DNA from: Cephalopachus bancanus
Lineage: Eukaryota > Chordata > Mammalia > Primates > Tarsiidae
DNA: 64,000 nt
NCBI GenBank assembly: GCA_027257055.1
Contig: JAPVLO010000401.1
Span: forward strand, 186,001 to 250,000
Direction of reading: 5' to 3'
Below the pieces are notes generated by a model. It did no database searches. It was not told the DNA's origin and was given only the letters and a program-made list of their open reading frames with translations. Positions 11,327 through 21,855 of the stretch are shown here, in pieces. Numbering within the stretch: the stretch's first letter is position 1; the number at the start of each line of letters is the position of its first letter. Made by a program: the position numbers and the translations under genes.

Positions 11327-11427
11327 CAGTCAGGAGGCAGAGGAAGCAGGAGGAAAGCATGGCACCATGCTCTGTTTATAGGCACCAGAGTCAGTCAGGA
11401 GGCAGAGGAAGCAGGAGGAAAACATGG
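11306..11427 (+). repeat. Tandem duplication, about 66-bp period
   Basis: Unit 1 (11306-11362) and unit 2 (11372-11427) share 'ctgtttatagg' and a nearly identical 40-bp block starting 'gagtcagtcaggaggcagag' with a single mismatch near its end. Unit 1 overlaps the right arm of the palindrome. Confidence 0.95.
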
Positions 11428-11660
11428 GCAAGGGCTTTACTGTGGGTCATGCCGGGTAAGCAGGCTAAGGATTGGCTAGTTTGAATAATTTCAGTAGGCT
11501 CCAGGATGTAGAGACTGCCCTGGGATGATCAGGGCAGAGGAACACTGCCTTCTGGAGTGTAAGAGCCAGAAAGAGGAGGTGGTTTAGAGTGAGTTGGTTT
11601 GCACATGAAACGCATACTTGCAGGGAGTGGTCTGCTACATCTAAGAGTTGACTAGCCCTG
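11428..11660 (+). mobile_element. Possible LTR-derived sequence
   Basis: The run 'gggtcatgccgggtaagcag', 'gctaaggattggctagtttg' and 'gaataatttcagtaggctcc' has the look of an endogenous-retroviral LTR. It shares a 'gctaagga' phrase with the LTR at 47183-47578, but I cannot assign a family or boundaries. Confidence 0.35.
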
Positions 11661-12098
11661 GAAGGGGCAATCCTTCTCCTGTCAGTGAGACCCCAGAAGT
11701 CAGTGCATCAATAATACAAAAAACAAACAAACAAAAAGAGAAGAAAACAATGTGGTTAATATTAATATATTCAGGCAGTTCCTCAGCATTTTGTTCTTGG
11801 AACTTCTGCGTCCTTTTTGTTGGTACTGATGGATTCTAGATAATTCTAAAATATGACAGATTACAATGCCTTCCAGTGTAATTATTCTATACCTATATAA
11901 CTGAATAAAGAGCTTCAAAAAACTTTATAATGCTTCTCTAAAGCTGTTATTTAGTATAAAGCTGTATATAAATGTCTTGTTGGGTCCCAGCAGTGTTCTT
12001 GCTGTCTCACATACAGAGGTGGCAGGGGTCAGTCCTACCTTGCAGACATCGGTTGACCTAGCTTGTGATCATCAGCCTGGCTATGATGGACAAAAGCT

Positions 12099-12269
12099 CA
12101 CAGATTTACAGCTTTTTTAGTTTATGAAAACCACTATAAAAATAATGATCTTGACATGTGTTTCAATGCAAACCTGTAATAGATCAGGTGTAAAAGAGCC
12201 TTATATGAATTCATTTAACTGACTTTTAAGTTAGAATTTTTAAACATATATACTTTTCCCAGTTCTGTT
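12099..12269 (+). repeat. Arm A of a long-range inverted pair
   Basis: 171 bp whose reverse complement recurs at 21685-21855 with 9 mismatches by my hand alignment and no gaps (about 95% identity). No transposon family recognised. Confidence 0.93.
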
Positions 12270-12439
12270 CAAGATGCTGAAGACAAACAAAAAAAAATTG
12301 TTTTAATTATTTCCCCAATTTGTGGGAGAAGGTGATCAGAAGGACAACAAATGAATGTCAAACTTTGGATAATGCATATTAAAAGTGCAGTGTGAATTTA
12401 AATAAGGGGATTCAGATTGTTCTGAAATGAGGTTAATCA

Positions 12440-12608
12440 GGTTATTTAATATTTTGGTATCTTGGTTGCCTTATTTGTAAAATCAGAATAATTATACTTA
12501 ATTTCCATTGTTGTGAGATGTAGGTGAAATAATATATGTAAAATACTTAGCAGAATGCTGGCTTGTAGTTATAAATCAACAAATATGGGCTATTATTACT
12601 GTTAATTA
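12440..12608 (+). mobile_element. MIR SINE, interrupted at its 3' end by the L1
   Basis: MIR-type core and 3' region: 'ttatttgtaaaatcagaata', 'ttgttgtgagatgtaggtga' and 'atacttagcagaatgctgg', ending in 'caaatatgggctattatta'. The full-length L1 inserted at the end of this MIR. Confidence 0.75.
12597..12608 (+). repeat. L1 target-site duplication, left copy
   Basis: TACTGTTAATTA, repeated exactly at 19238-19249. The pair brackets the entire L1 including both 3' UTR copies. Confidence 0.9.
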
Positions 12609-12794
12609 AAAAAATTTTTTAATCAATATTTTTTATTGTGATTTTGTGGGGTACAGTTAAGGGTTAGGTGTACAATTACGTTTCATTCAGGCACCCTGTT
12701 GATAAGAGGTGTTTCCCCATCCCCAGACAGATATTTGCGACTGTTAATCTCATCTCCCCCATAGTTTCCCCAGTACCGTCAGTCATTTTCTTAT
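12609..12794 (-). repeat. Second (outer) copy of the L1 3' UTR
   Basis: Nearly identical to 12813-12998: shared 'ggggtacagttaagggttag', 'gttgataagaggtgtt' and 'gtaccgtcagtcattttctt'. The two copies are separated by an A/T-rich joint that looks like an internalised poly(A) tail. Because the target-site duplication lies outside this copy, both 3' UTRs arrived in one insertion. Confidence 0.9.
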
Positions 12795-13018
12795 AGTATT
12801 TTTTTTAATTAATCAATATTTTTTATTATGGTTTTATGGGGTACAGTTAAGGGTTAGGTGTACAATTACGTTTCATTCAGGCACCCTGTTGATAAGAGGT
12901 GTTTTCCCATCCCCAGACAGATATTTGCTACTGTTAATCCCATCCCCCTCTCCCCCCCATAGTTTCCCAGTACCGTCAGTCATTTTCTTATAGTATTACA
13001 TTGGATGTTCAAGGTCCA

Positions 13019-16000
13019 TTATATGAGTGAGAACATGTGATACTCGGATCTTTGTTTCTGTGAGAGGTCACTCAGTATTATAGACTCTAGTTCCATCCAG
13101 GTTGCTGTGAAATTCATGATTTTGTTCTTTTTTACGGCTGCGTAGTACTCCATCGTGTATATGTACCACATTTTTTTAATCCAGTCCTCTTTTGATGGGC
13201 AGCATGGTTGCTTCCAGGTTCTTGCTATTGTGAACAATGCTGCGATAAACATACGTGTGCAGGTATCTTTTTTATAGAGTGATTTGAGGTCTTCAGGGTA
13301 TATTCCCAGTAGGGGGATTGTGGGATCACATGGGAGGTTGATATTTAGAGCTTTTAGGAATCGCCACACTGCTTTCCACAGAGGTTGCACTAGTTTACAC
13401 TCCCACCAACAGTGTAGAAGTGTTCCCTTTTCACCACACCCTCTCCAGCAGCTGTTATTTTTTGAGTTGTTGATAATTGCCATTCTGACTGGGGTTAGGT
13501 GGTATCTCAGTGTGGTTTTGATTTGCATCTCCCTGATAATTAGTGAGGTTGAGCATTTCTTCATGTGTTTGTTGGCTGCTCGGATGTCTTCTTTTGTGAA
13601 GTGTCTGTTCATATCTTTTGCCCATTTTATAATGGGGTTGTTTGTTTTTTTCTTTTCAGCACGTTTGAGTTCCTTGTAGATCCAGGATGTTAAGCCTTTG
13701 TCAGACCTGGAGTTGGCAAATACTTTTTCCCAGTCTGTAGGCTGTCTCCCTGCTCTCTTGATGGTTTCTTTGGCTTTGCAGAAGTTTGTCAGTTTAATAA
13801 GGTCCCACTTGTCTATCTTCTCTCTTATGACCTGTGGGTTTCGGGTTTTATTCAGAAATTGGATGCCAGTTCCGATTTCCATGAGGGTATTTCCTTCCTT
13901 TTCTAAGGTTCTTATGGTTTGAGGTTTTACATTTAGGTCTCTGATCCATTTGGAGTTAACCTTTGTGCATGGGTATAGATAGGAGTCCTGTTTCAATCTT
14001 CTGCATGTGGTCAGCCAGTTTTCCCAGCACCATTTACTGAATAGGTTCTCCTCTCCCCAGTGGTAGGTGGTGGGGGCTTTGTCGAAGATGAGTTGGTTGA
14101 GAAATTGAGGTTTTGCTTCTGGAATCTCAATTCTATTCCATTGATCTATATGCCTGTTCCTGTACCAATACCCAGCTGTTTTGATGATTGTAGCTTTATA
14201 GTAAAGTTTGAAGTCTGGTAATGTGGTACCACCTGCTTTGTTTTTTTTGCTGAGGATTGTTCTGGCTATTCTTGGACGTTTGTGTTTCCATATGAATTCC
14301 TGTGTTGTTTTTTCCAGGTCTGAGAAGAATGTTGCTGGTAATTTGATGGGTATTGCATTGAATTTGTAGATTGCCTTAGGTAAGATGGACATCTTCACAA
14401 TGTTGATTCTTCCAATCCATGAGCATGGGACATTTTTCCACTTGCTTGTGTCATCTTTGATTTCTTTGAGTAGTGTTTTGTAATTTTCATTGTAAAGGTC
14501 TTTCACGTCTCTGGTTAGGAAGATGCCAAGGTATTTCATTTTTTTGTGGCTATTGTGAATGGAATTGTGTTTTTTATTTGAGTTTCTGTTTGTTTATTAT
14601 TGCTGTAGAGAAATGCGATTGTCTTTTGTACATTTATTTTGTATCCCGAGACTTTGCCAAAGGCCTTTATCAATGTAAGGAGGCTTTTGACAGATTCTCT
14701 TGGGTTTTCAAGGTACACAATCATATCATCTGCAAAGAGAGATAACTTGACTCCTCTTTTCCTATTTGGATACCCCTGATTGCCTCCTCTTCTTGATTGC
14801 TCTAGCCAGGACTTCCAATACTATGTTGAACAGGAGGGGTGAGAGTGGGCATCCTTGTCTAGTTCCAGTTTTCAGGGGAATTGGTTCCAATTTTTGTCCA
14901 TTTAGGAGTATGATGGCTGTGGGTTTCTCGTAGATGGCTTTTACTATTTTGAGGTATGTTCCCCGTATGCCTAGATGATCAAGAGTTTTTATCAAGAAGG
15001 GGTGCTGGATTTTATCAAAAGCTTTTTCTACATCTAATGATATGATCATGTGGTTTTTGTTTTTACATCTGTTGATGAATTTAATTACATTTATGGTTTT
15101 ACGAATGTTGAACCAGACTTGCATCCCAGGAATGAAGCCTACTTGGTCATGGTGGATGATTTTTGAGATGTATTGCTGAATCCGGTTTGCTAGGATCTAG
15201 TTGAGAATTTTAGCATCTATGTTCATCAAAGATATTGGCCTGTAGTTATCTTTCTTTGTTGGATCTTTACCTGGCTTGGGTATCAATGTGATGTTGGCTT
15301 CGTAAAATGATTTGGGGAGAGTTCCATCTTTTTCAATCGCCTGGAATACCTTTAGTAGGATTAGTATCAGCTCCTCCTTAAATGTCTTGTAGAATTCTGC
15401 TGGAAAGCCATCTGGACCAGGGCTTTTTTTTGTAGGAAGTTTTCTTATTATGTAGTCAATTTCCTTGATTGTTATTGGTCTATTTAGGGTCTCAATTTCT
15501 TCTTGTTCCAACCTAGGTAGGTTGTGTGATGTTAGAAAGTCCTCCATTTCCTTAAGGTTTTCAAGTTTGTTTCCATACAAGTGTACGTAGTAGTCTCTAA
15601 TGATCTTTTGTATTTCTTCAGGGTCAGATGTGACTTCATCTTTTATGTTTCTGATTGTGCTTATTTTGTTTTTTTCTCATTTTTTCTTGGTCAGTATAGC
15701 TAGGGGACCATTGATCTTGTTTATTCTTTCAAAGAACCAGCTTTTTGTTTCATTGATTTTTTTGTATTATCTTTTTGTCTTCTATGTCCTGGATTTGGTC
15801 TTTTGTTTTGGTGATCTGGATTCTTCTGCTGAAATTAGGGTTTTTGTGGTCTTGCTTTTCCAGCTTCTTTAGGTGGCTTGTTAGGTTGTGAATTTCTGTT
15901 CCTTCCATTTTCTTCATGTGTGTTTGTAGGGATATAAATTTCCCTCTTACTACAGCTTTTAGGGCATCCCAGAGATTTTGGTAAGATGTTTCTTCATTTT

Positions 16001-16832
16001 CATTTGTTTCCAGGTATCTTTTGATCTCTGTTTTGATTTCATCATTGACCCAGGAGTTGTTTAGCATCATCCTGTTTAGTGTCCATGTCTTTGTGGGTTT
16101 TGTGGGGACTTTGTTGGTGTCAATGTTTATTTTTATTCCACTGTGGTCTGAGAAGGTACATGGTAGAATCTCAGTCCTTTTAAATTTGCTTATGCTTGAT
16201 TTATGGCCAAGTATGTGGTTGATCTTAGAATATGTTCCATGTAGTGATGAGTAGAATGTGTATTCTGTGGTCTTTGGATGGAGTGTTCTGTAGGTATCAA
16301 TTACGTCCATTTGGTCCAAAGTCACATTGAGTTTCCGGATCTCCTTGCTGATTTTTTGTCCTGATGATCTGTCTAGGGTTGTGAGTGGGGTATTAAAGTC
16401 CCCAGTTATGATGGTGTTAGAGTCAATATCTTTCTTTAGTTTTCCTAGAAGTTGCTTTATGAATGTTGGCGCACCTATGTTGGGGGCATATATGTTTAGG
16501 ATAGATATTTCTTGTTGATGGATTGAGCCTTTTATCATTATGTAGTGGCCTTCTGTATCTTTTTTGATTTTTAATAGCTTGAAGGGTATTTTGTCTGAAA
16601 TTAAGATCGCTACTCCTCCTTTCTTTTGTATTCCATTCGCCTGAAAGTTTGTTTCCCATCCTCTTACTTTGAGTCTGTGGGTATCCTTTCTAGTGAGGTG
16701 AGTCTCTTGAAGGCAATAGATTGTTGCCTGATGATATTTTATCCATTTTGCCATTCTATGTCTTTTCAGTGGTGCATTTAGTCCATTCACATTTAGGCTA
16801 ATAATTAAAATGCAAGAGTTGATTCCTGTCAT
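13019..16832 (-). pseudogene. L1 ORF2 (endonuclease-reverse transcriptase), broken
   Basis: The full-length counterpart encodes the roughly 1275-residue protein that nicks target DNA and reverse-transcribes L1 and Alu RNA. The span of 3814 bp matches that length. Segment 15750-16832 (360 residues) is the APE-like endonuclease, with visible motifs SLNVNG, LQETH, NIYAPN, GDFNTPL and SDHS. The conserved D of the 'SKIDHI' motif reads N (SKINHI), a loss at a catalytic position. Segment 15197-15580 holds the start of the reverse transcriptase ([17 protein letters not shown]). Segment 14762-15124 carries SLDVEKAFD and [14 protein letters not shown]. The FADD catalytic motif lies near 14722-14733. 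Segment 13019-14539 (506 residues) includes the C-terminal cysteine-rich motif CWRGC...HCWWEC. Lesions: frame loss between about 15581 and 15750, a stop at about 15197-15199 in frame with the next piece, and frameshifts near 14725-14762 and 14536-14540. Confidence 0.95.
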
Positions 16833-16904
16833 AAGGTTCTTACAGAGTTGTTCCTGTTTGTTTGCTGTCTTTTTCTGGGTTTTGGAGTTGGTTCATGTGT
16901 GCTT

Positions 16905-17871
16905 TTAATCTTTTGCCTGTACTCTTGTGAAGAATGTTGTTGTTCTTTTTTCTTTTTCTTCTGTGTTCAGTACTTTCTTAAGTGTTTCTTGTAGAAGTGG
17001 TCTGGTGGCAGCATAGGTTCTTAGGGATTGGATATCTGGAAAAGATTTCAATTCTCCCTCACTAATGAAACTTAGTTTGGCTGGGTAGGTTATTCTTGGT
17101 TGAAATTGTTTCTCTTTTAGAATTTTGAAGATAGGGCTCCAGGCTCTCCTAGCCTGAAGTGTTTCTGTGGATAAATCTGGTGCTATTCCAATTGGTTTTC
17201 TCTGGTAGGTAGTCTGGCCTTTTTCTCTTGCTGCCTTTAGGATTTTTTCTTTTACAGCTACTTTGTTTAGGTGAATTACTATGTGTCTAGGAGTTGATCT
17301 TCTCATTTGTTGTCTTGCAGGTGTTCTCTGAATCTCTTGTATTTGGATTTTTTCATCCTTGATGAGATGAGGGAAGTTTTCTTGAATGATTTCATGAAAT
17401 GTTTGTTCCAGTGTGGCTTCTGTTTCTCTCTCTGCCTCAGGAAGCCCAATTACTCTTAGGTTTGGTCTCTTGAAGTGATCATTCATCTCTTGCAGGTTTT
17501 GTTCTGTCTTTTTGAGCTTCTTCTCTATGCTTTTGACAGTTTGGGTTAGTTCTGTGTTTTGGTCTTTGAGTTCTGGGATTCTTTCTTCTGCTTGGCTGAT
17601 TCTGCTTTCCATACTTATTAGTCTGTTATTAATTTCCATCACATTCCATCTTTACTGCTGTCATTTCTGACATCAACTCCTTCCTATTTTCCTCTTGTCT
17701 CTCCTCAATTTTTAAAATTCTCTCCATTAATGTCTTGATGTCTGGGTTTGTTGCATGTAACCAGTCATTCTGGGGGCTCTTCATTGTTTGTGTTCCAGAA
17801 TCTGTTTTCTCAGTGTCTGATCTCCCAGGGGTCTGTGTGAGACCTATATTCTTCTTTTGGTTTTTCTTCAT
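16905..17871 (-). pseudogene. L1 ORF1 (RNA-binding chaperone), frameshifted
   Basis: ORF1p is the trimeric coiled-coil RNA-binding protein of the L1 ribonucleoprotein. The start at 17871 begins MKKNQKKN, a basic N terminus. The first 80 residues (17629-17871) then lose frame within 17629-17642, and the second frame (16905-17642, 245 residues) continues. The coiled coil is visible as heptad-like residues (ISQAEERIPELKDQN, VKSIEKKLKKTEQNLQEM). It is followed by the RRM-like and C-terminal region with 'RPNLRVIGLPE' and 'KEKILKAAREKGQ'. Total span is 967 bp, one base more than a multiple of three, consistent with a single 1-bp frameshift. The length is close to the family's usual 330-340 residues. 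It ends 72 bp before the ORF2 start, the normal L1 spacing. Confidence 0.94.
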
Positions 17872-19237
17872 TTGTGTGGTTTTTCCCCCTCCCTACTTTT
17901 TCCTTCCCTCCATGTCACCGTCTTCTTTAATTCTGTTATTCAGGGGTAAGGGAATTGGTTTTACTTCTGCTTGTTCAATCTCCTATTCTTTATGTATGCC
18001 CTCTTACTTTGTTCACTTCTGGGGTTGCACTGTAGGTTGAGGGTAGTCCTTTTTGCAGTTTTGATATTTACTTAAGGGGGGAGCTGTGATTCAAAATCTA
18101 TCTGCAGGTCCTGGTATTCGCTGACAGGTGTGTGAATAATCTGGAACCCACTTCCCACTGCCTTGGAATCTGTCCGTGCAGTGGGGCTGTAGGTTTACTC
18201 CCTGATATAAAATGTGGTTAGCAGAGGGGAGAGAATGGAGAAGACAGTGGGTTGAAGAGGGGGGTGGAGAGATAGAGGAGTAAGGGGGGAAACAAACGAG
18301 TATGCCAACAAATAGAGAGAGAGGCCTATAGTGAAACAGATTAAAACAATAGACCACAGCTACAGACGAACCAACTCTCATACAAACAAAAATAAAACAT
18401 ATAGTGATGCTAACATGCCAGCTATCCAACCACCTTATTAGTGTGCTGTTCCTCTATACAAAGAAATGGTTTACAGAGAGAAGAAAAGAGAAGAAAAGGA
18501 AGAGGAAAAAAGAAAAAAAGGAATAATACAGTAGGAATAGAATTGTCATTAAACTAATAGAATCAATGAAGCACACTCTGAGACATTTTGTTTAAGTCCA
18601 ATGTCCTTTCAGGTCTCATTTCTAGTTTTCTTTTCAAGCTGGTAAATTAGTTTACAGTTAGGGTCAGTTGTCCCTGGTCTGCTGTGAAGGACAGTTCAGA
18701 TCACCCTCTGTTCACCACTCTGGCCTATGTCTTTGTCAAGCTTGTTTCTCCCGTTTCGGTGTTGTTGCCTTGAATCGCCAGCAGGTGGTGCTATCTCAGC
18801 TGCTCACCCCAGAGGGGGTGGGGCGGGACAGGGATGGCAGAAGCTGAAGATGGCAAGATGGCTGCCTGCCTCAGGGCAGACGGCAGGAGACTTACAGCGG
18901 GCAGGACTTCTCCGTCGCAGGAGAGGTGGCAGCGATCCCAGGAGATCTTCCCTGAAGGGGCTTCAAGGACTGAAGTTGTGGATCGCCTCCGGCCCAGGTG
19001 GTACAATGTGCTACCGGTGGTGGTGGCTGCGGCGGCGGCGGCGGCGGCGGCGGCGTCTGTGCTGTAGTGGCTGTCCAGACCACTGTGATGCCCCAGCGGT
19101 GGAACGGCCGAGCTCCGTATGAAGAGTAGGCTGCGATGTTGGGGTCCGTAGCCCCCGTGGTGAGAGTCAGAGACCCACTGCAGTTCTCCTTTGCAGAGGT
19201 TTTCACAGACCGGGTTGCCCGTCGCCATCTTACCGGA
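17872..19237 (-). promoter_or_regulatory. L1 5' UTR / internal promoter region
   Basis: GC-rich compared with its surroundings, especially 18770-19230. The extreme 5' end in sense orientation reads TCCGGTAAGATGGCGACGGG. It contains an AAGATGGCGAC YY1-like site in the first bases, as in human L1, where YY1 directs the start. A (CGG)n run occurs at 19027-19056 and a CTCF-like word (CCAGCAGGTGGTGCT) at 18778-18792 on the plus strand. Two further AAGATGG words (18845-18866) face the other way, so an antisense promoter is conceivable. Promoter activity is inferred. Confidence 0.75.
19027..19056. repeat. (CGG)n trinucleotide run in the L1 5' UTR
   Basis: About nine nearly perfect CGG units. They give alanine, arginine or proline runs in otherwise meaningless frames on both strands. 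Confidence 0.95.
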
Positions 19238-19249
19238 TACTGTTAATTA
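19238..19249 (+). repeat. L1 target-site duplication, right copy
   Basis: TACTGTTAATTA, an exact match to 12597-12608. It fixes the L1 5' boundary at 19237. Confidence 0.9.
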
Positions 19250-19581
19250 TTAAAGAAGAGGCAGATGTGAAAAGGAACAGTGTAGGATAAACTCTAGAAA
19301 TCCATTCAAAAGTTTGTACCTGTGCTTTATCTCTAATTTCATGCTCACCTGCCATGCACCTTCAACTTCAGTCATGCTGAGTGGACTAGACCTTGCTGCA
19401 ATGTTCCTCTGTGCTATGTCTCATGTTGCTTCCTCCTGCAGAAGGGTCCCTTCCATGGTCTAGCACCTGGAGCACTCCAGCCTCTGTTAACATCTCTTCT
19501 TCAAAGCCTGCTACTGATCACACTTCCCCCTTTGCAGTAGCAGTGATTTTCCAAGTGTGACTAAAAGTCCCTATAGCATAC

Positions 19582-20012
19582 TGCTGTGGTTTGAATATTT
19601 GTCTCCTCCAAAACTCACGTTGAAATTTAAGCTCCAGTGTGGCAGTATTGAGAGGTACGACCTTTAACAGGTGATTGGGTCATGAGGGCTCTGCCTTTAT
19701 GAATGGATTAATCCATTCACAGGTTAATAGAATAATGGGTTAATTATTAATGAGTTTGTCATGGTAGTGGGATGGGTGGCTTTCTAAGAAGAGGAAGAGA
19801 TACCTGAGCTAGCACACTCAGCCCCCAAGCCGTGGGATACCCTAAACAGCCTTGGGACTCTGTAGAGAGTCTCCAACAGCAGGAAAACTCTCACCAACTG
19901 CAGCCACCTAACCTGGAACTTCCTAGCCTCCATTATTGTAAGAAATACATTTCTTTAAAAATCACCCAGTTGAAGATCTCTGTTATAAGCCACAGAAAAT
20001 GGACGAATATAC
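19582..20012 (+). mobile_element. MaLR LTR (MST/MLT1-like)
   Basis: Key phrases: 'tgctgtggtttgaatatttg', 'tctcctccaaaactcacgtt', 'gattgggtcatgagggctct' and the terminal 'gttataagccacagaaaatg'. A TG start and an ordinary LTR length. Some internal sequence is expanded or diverged (19700-19760). Confidence 0.8.
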
Positions 20013-20124
20013 ACACACTCACATTCTTATTTAAGTGTCCACCTTCTCTTACTGGGCTGTAAGTTCTTTGATGGCAAGAACTCCATCCCTCTGTATCCCC
20101 AGTGTCAAACAAATGGTTATTTGT

Positions 20125-20240
20125 GAAACAAATTTCTGTGCTTCAGTTTCTTCAGCTCCAAAATGGTTGTAAAAACTACCTCAGAAGTTGATTAAGTGAA
20201 ACAGTGTATTTAAAGTTGACACTTAACAGGTACTATATAA
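20125..20240 (+). mobile_element. MIR SINE fragment
   Basis: 'gtgcttcagtttcttcagct', 'ccaaaatggttgtaaaaact' and 'acacttaacaggtactatat' follow the MIR core and 3' order. Confidence 0.6.
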
Positions 20241-20291
20241 GTCAATTTCAACCTATTTTAAAAGAGCTTGTATTATCATGTAGAAATTGTA

Positions 20292-20569
20292 GCTGGGCTC
20301 GGTGGCTCAGCCTGTAATCCCGCCCTTTGGGAGGCTGAAGTGAGTGGATTGCCTGAGCCCGCGGGTTCGAGATCCGCCTGGGCAGCGAGACCTCATCTCT
20401 ACAAAAAATCAGCCAGGCGTGGTAGCACATGCCTGTAATTCCGGCTACTAGGAAGGCTGAGGCGGAAGGATCGCCGGAGCCCAGCAGGTCGAGGCTGCGG
20501 TGGCCGGGAGCGGCCACTGCACTCCAGTCTGGGTGACAAAGTGGGACTCCAACTCAAAAAAAAAGAAAA
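20292..20569 (+). mobile_element. Lineage-specific dimeric Alu
   Basis: Full dimer, CpG-rich, with a 10-bp target-site duplication agaaattgta (20282-20291 and 20570-20579). The left-arm stem has one mismatch (GCGGG...ATCCGC), and the right-arm GTGGCC...GGCCAC hairpin is intact. Confidence 0.97.
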
Positions 20570-20579
20570 AGAAATTGTA

Positions 20580-21161
20580 TGGGGATGATGTAAACATTTT
20601 TGCTTGTAGGTGTGTGGAGGGAGTAGCGTGGGGTTGGAGGACCAGATATGCAGGAAACTAATTATCTGAGGGAATGTATTAAAATTTGAGGGGATTGCAG
20701 TGCCACCAATGCCAGGATAAATGTATATACAAGAGCCATAAATACTATGGGGAAGGAGGTGGCTAAACCTAATGTGTTGGGTTTGGAAGGGAAAGGATAG
20801 GGTCAAACATAGAAGTTTAAAAATCATACTATAGTGTGCTTAAACTGTTTTTTTTTAAACAGTCAACAATATATCACAACGAAGGGTCTCCAGGACCACA
20901 CTAAAACTGTTCTGTGGATCATTTGAATCAATAGCACTGAGCAGCCTGGATAAAGGGAATGAAAGGCCTTCAAGATGGCAGAGTCCTGTCAGCAGCAAGA
21001 AAGTAGCACATGAGAGAGAGCAGAACAGTGGATAGACAATTTGAAATTTCCTGTGACAGCAAGGGGAGAACTTGATTTAAGCAAAGGGAAACTGGGACAG
21101 AGAGATCTTCTTTAATAAAAATTTACCTGTTTTATGTTTTTTTAATTGAAGGTTAGGGCAC

Positions 21162-21162
<1 letters not shown>
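20580..21162. other. Unassigned sequence
   Basis: Mixed-composition DNA with no confidently recognised repeat, gene or RNA. Confidence 0.4.

Positions 21163-21210
<48 letters not shown>
21163..21210. repeat. (CT)n microsatellite
   Basis: About 23 uninterrupted CT units. Confidence 0.97.
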
Positions 21211-21213
<3 letters not shown>

Positions 21214-21238
21214 TTGGTTTCCATTAAGAATTGTTTAA

Positions 21239-21540
21239 GCTGGGCTCAGTGGCTCAGCCTGTAATCCTGCGCCTTGGGAGGCTGAGGTGAGTGGACTGCC
21301 TGAGCCCGCAGGTTTGAGACCCACCTGAGCAACTTGGCGAAACCTCATCTCTACAATAAATCAAAAAATTAGCCGGTGTGGTAGCGCGCACCTGTAGTTC
21401 CAGCTACTTGGAAGGCTGAGGTGGAAGGATTGCCGGAGCCCAGCAGGTCAAGGAGCCCAGCAGGTTGAGGCTGCGGTGGCCGGGAGCGGCCAATGCACTC
21501 CATTCTGGGTGACAGAGTGAGACTCCAACTCAAAAAAAAA
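21239..21540 (+). mobile_element. Dimeric Alu with internal duplication
   Basis: A 13-bp target-site duplication, aagaattgtYtaa (21226-21238 and 21541-21553). The right arm has a 16-bp tandem repeat of 'ggagcccagcaggt' plus two bases, absent from sister copies. Confidence 0.95.
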
Positions 21541-21684
21541 AAGAATTGTCTAACTTACAACATTTGAATTTTTTTATTATTCTATGTGGAATTACATGTT
21601 AGGGTAAGACTTCTTTATCTTAAGCACATAAAGAACCTTTGATTGCCATTCCCACGAGTTCAAAATAAAGAGTAAAGTTTTAGA

Positions 21685-21855
21685 AACAGAGCTGGGAAAA
21701 GTATATATGTTTAAACATTCTAACTTAAAAGTCAGTTAAATGAATTCATACAAAGCTCTTTTACAGCTGATCTATTACAGGCTTGCATTGAAACACATAT
21801 CAAGATTATTATTTTTATAGTGGTTTTCATAAACTAAAAAAGCTGTAAATCTATG
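21685..21855 (-). repeat. Arm B of a long-range inverted pair
   Basis: Reverse complement of 12099-12269 with about 95% identity and matched ends. See arm A. Confidence 0.93.

Larger units (their letters stand above)
12609..19237 (-). mobile_element. Near-complete L1 (LINE-1) retrotransposon
   Basis: The element is about 6.6 kb and reads right to left. A 5' UTR of about 1.37 kb (17872-19237) is followed by ORF1 (16905-17871), a 72-bp spacer, ORF2 (13019-16832), a 3' UTR (12813-13018), an A-rich joint, and a second 3' UTR copy (12609-12794) that ends at the tail. Exact 12-bp duplications flank it. Both frames carry disabling lesions, so this copy cannot encode its machinery. It is still easily readable, which suggests moderate age. 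The same 3' UTR wording ('gatgtggggtacaattcagg'-type) occurs at 32941, 38550, 56783 and 59643, so this L1 lineage was active locally and repeatedly. Trans-mobilisation of the Alus by such an L1 is expected from general knowledge but not shown here. Confidence 0.97.

Noticed and set aside
13284..13922. Plus-strand frames of 131 and 74 codons
   Set aside because: Antisense shadows of L1 ORF2; the same antisense peptides recur at 48892-49212 and 60254-60586.
18727..19228. Overlapping frames of 77-145 codons on both strands, rich in Ala, Arg or Pro
   Set aside because: They arise from the (CGG)n run and GC-rich L1 5' UTR, where stop codons are rare. No conserved domain is visible.
12609..19237. 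Retrovirus or provirus interpretation of the reverse-transcriptase frames
   Set aside because: The endonuclease-RT order, FADD motif, lack of LTRs, poly(A) tail and target duplication identify a LINE-1.
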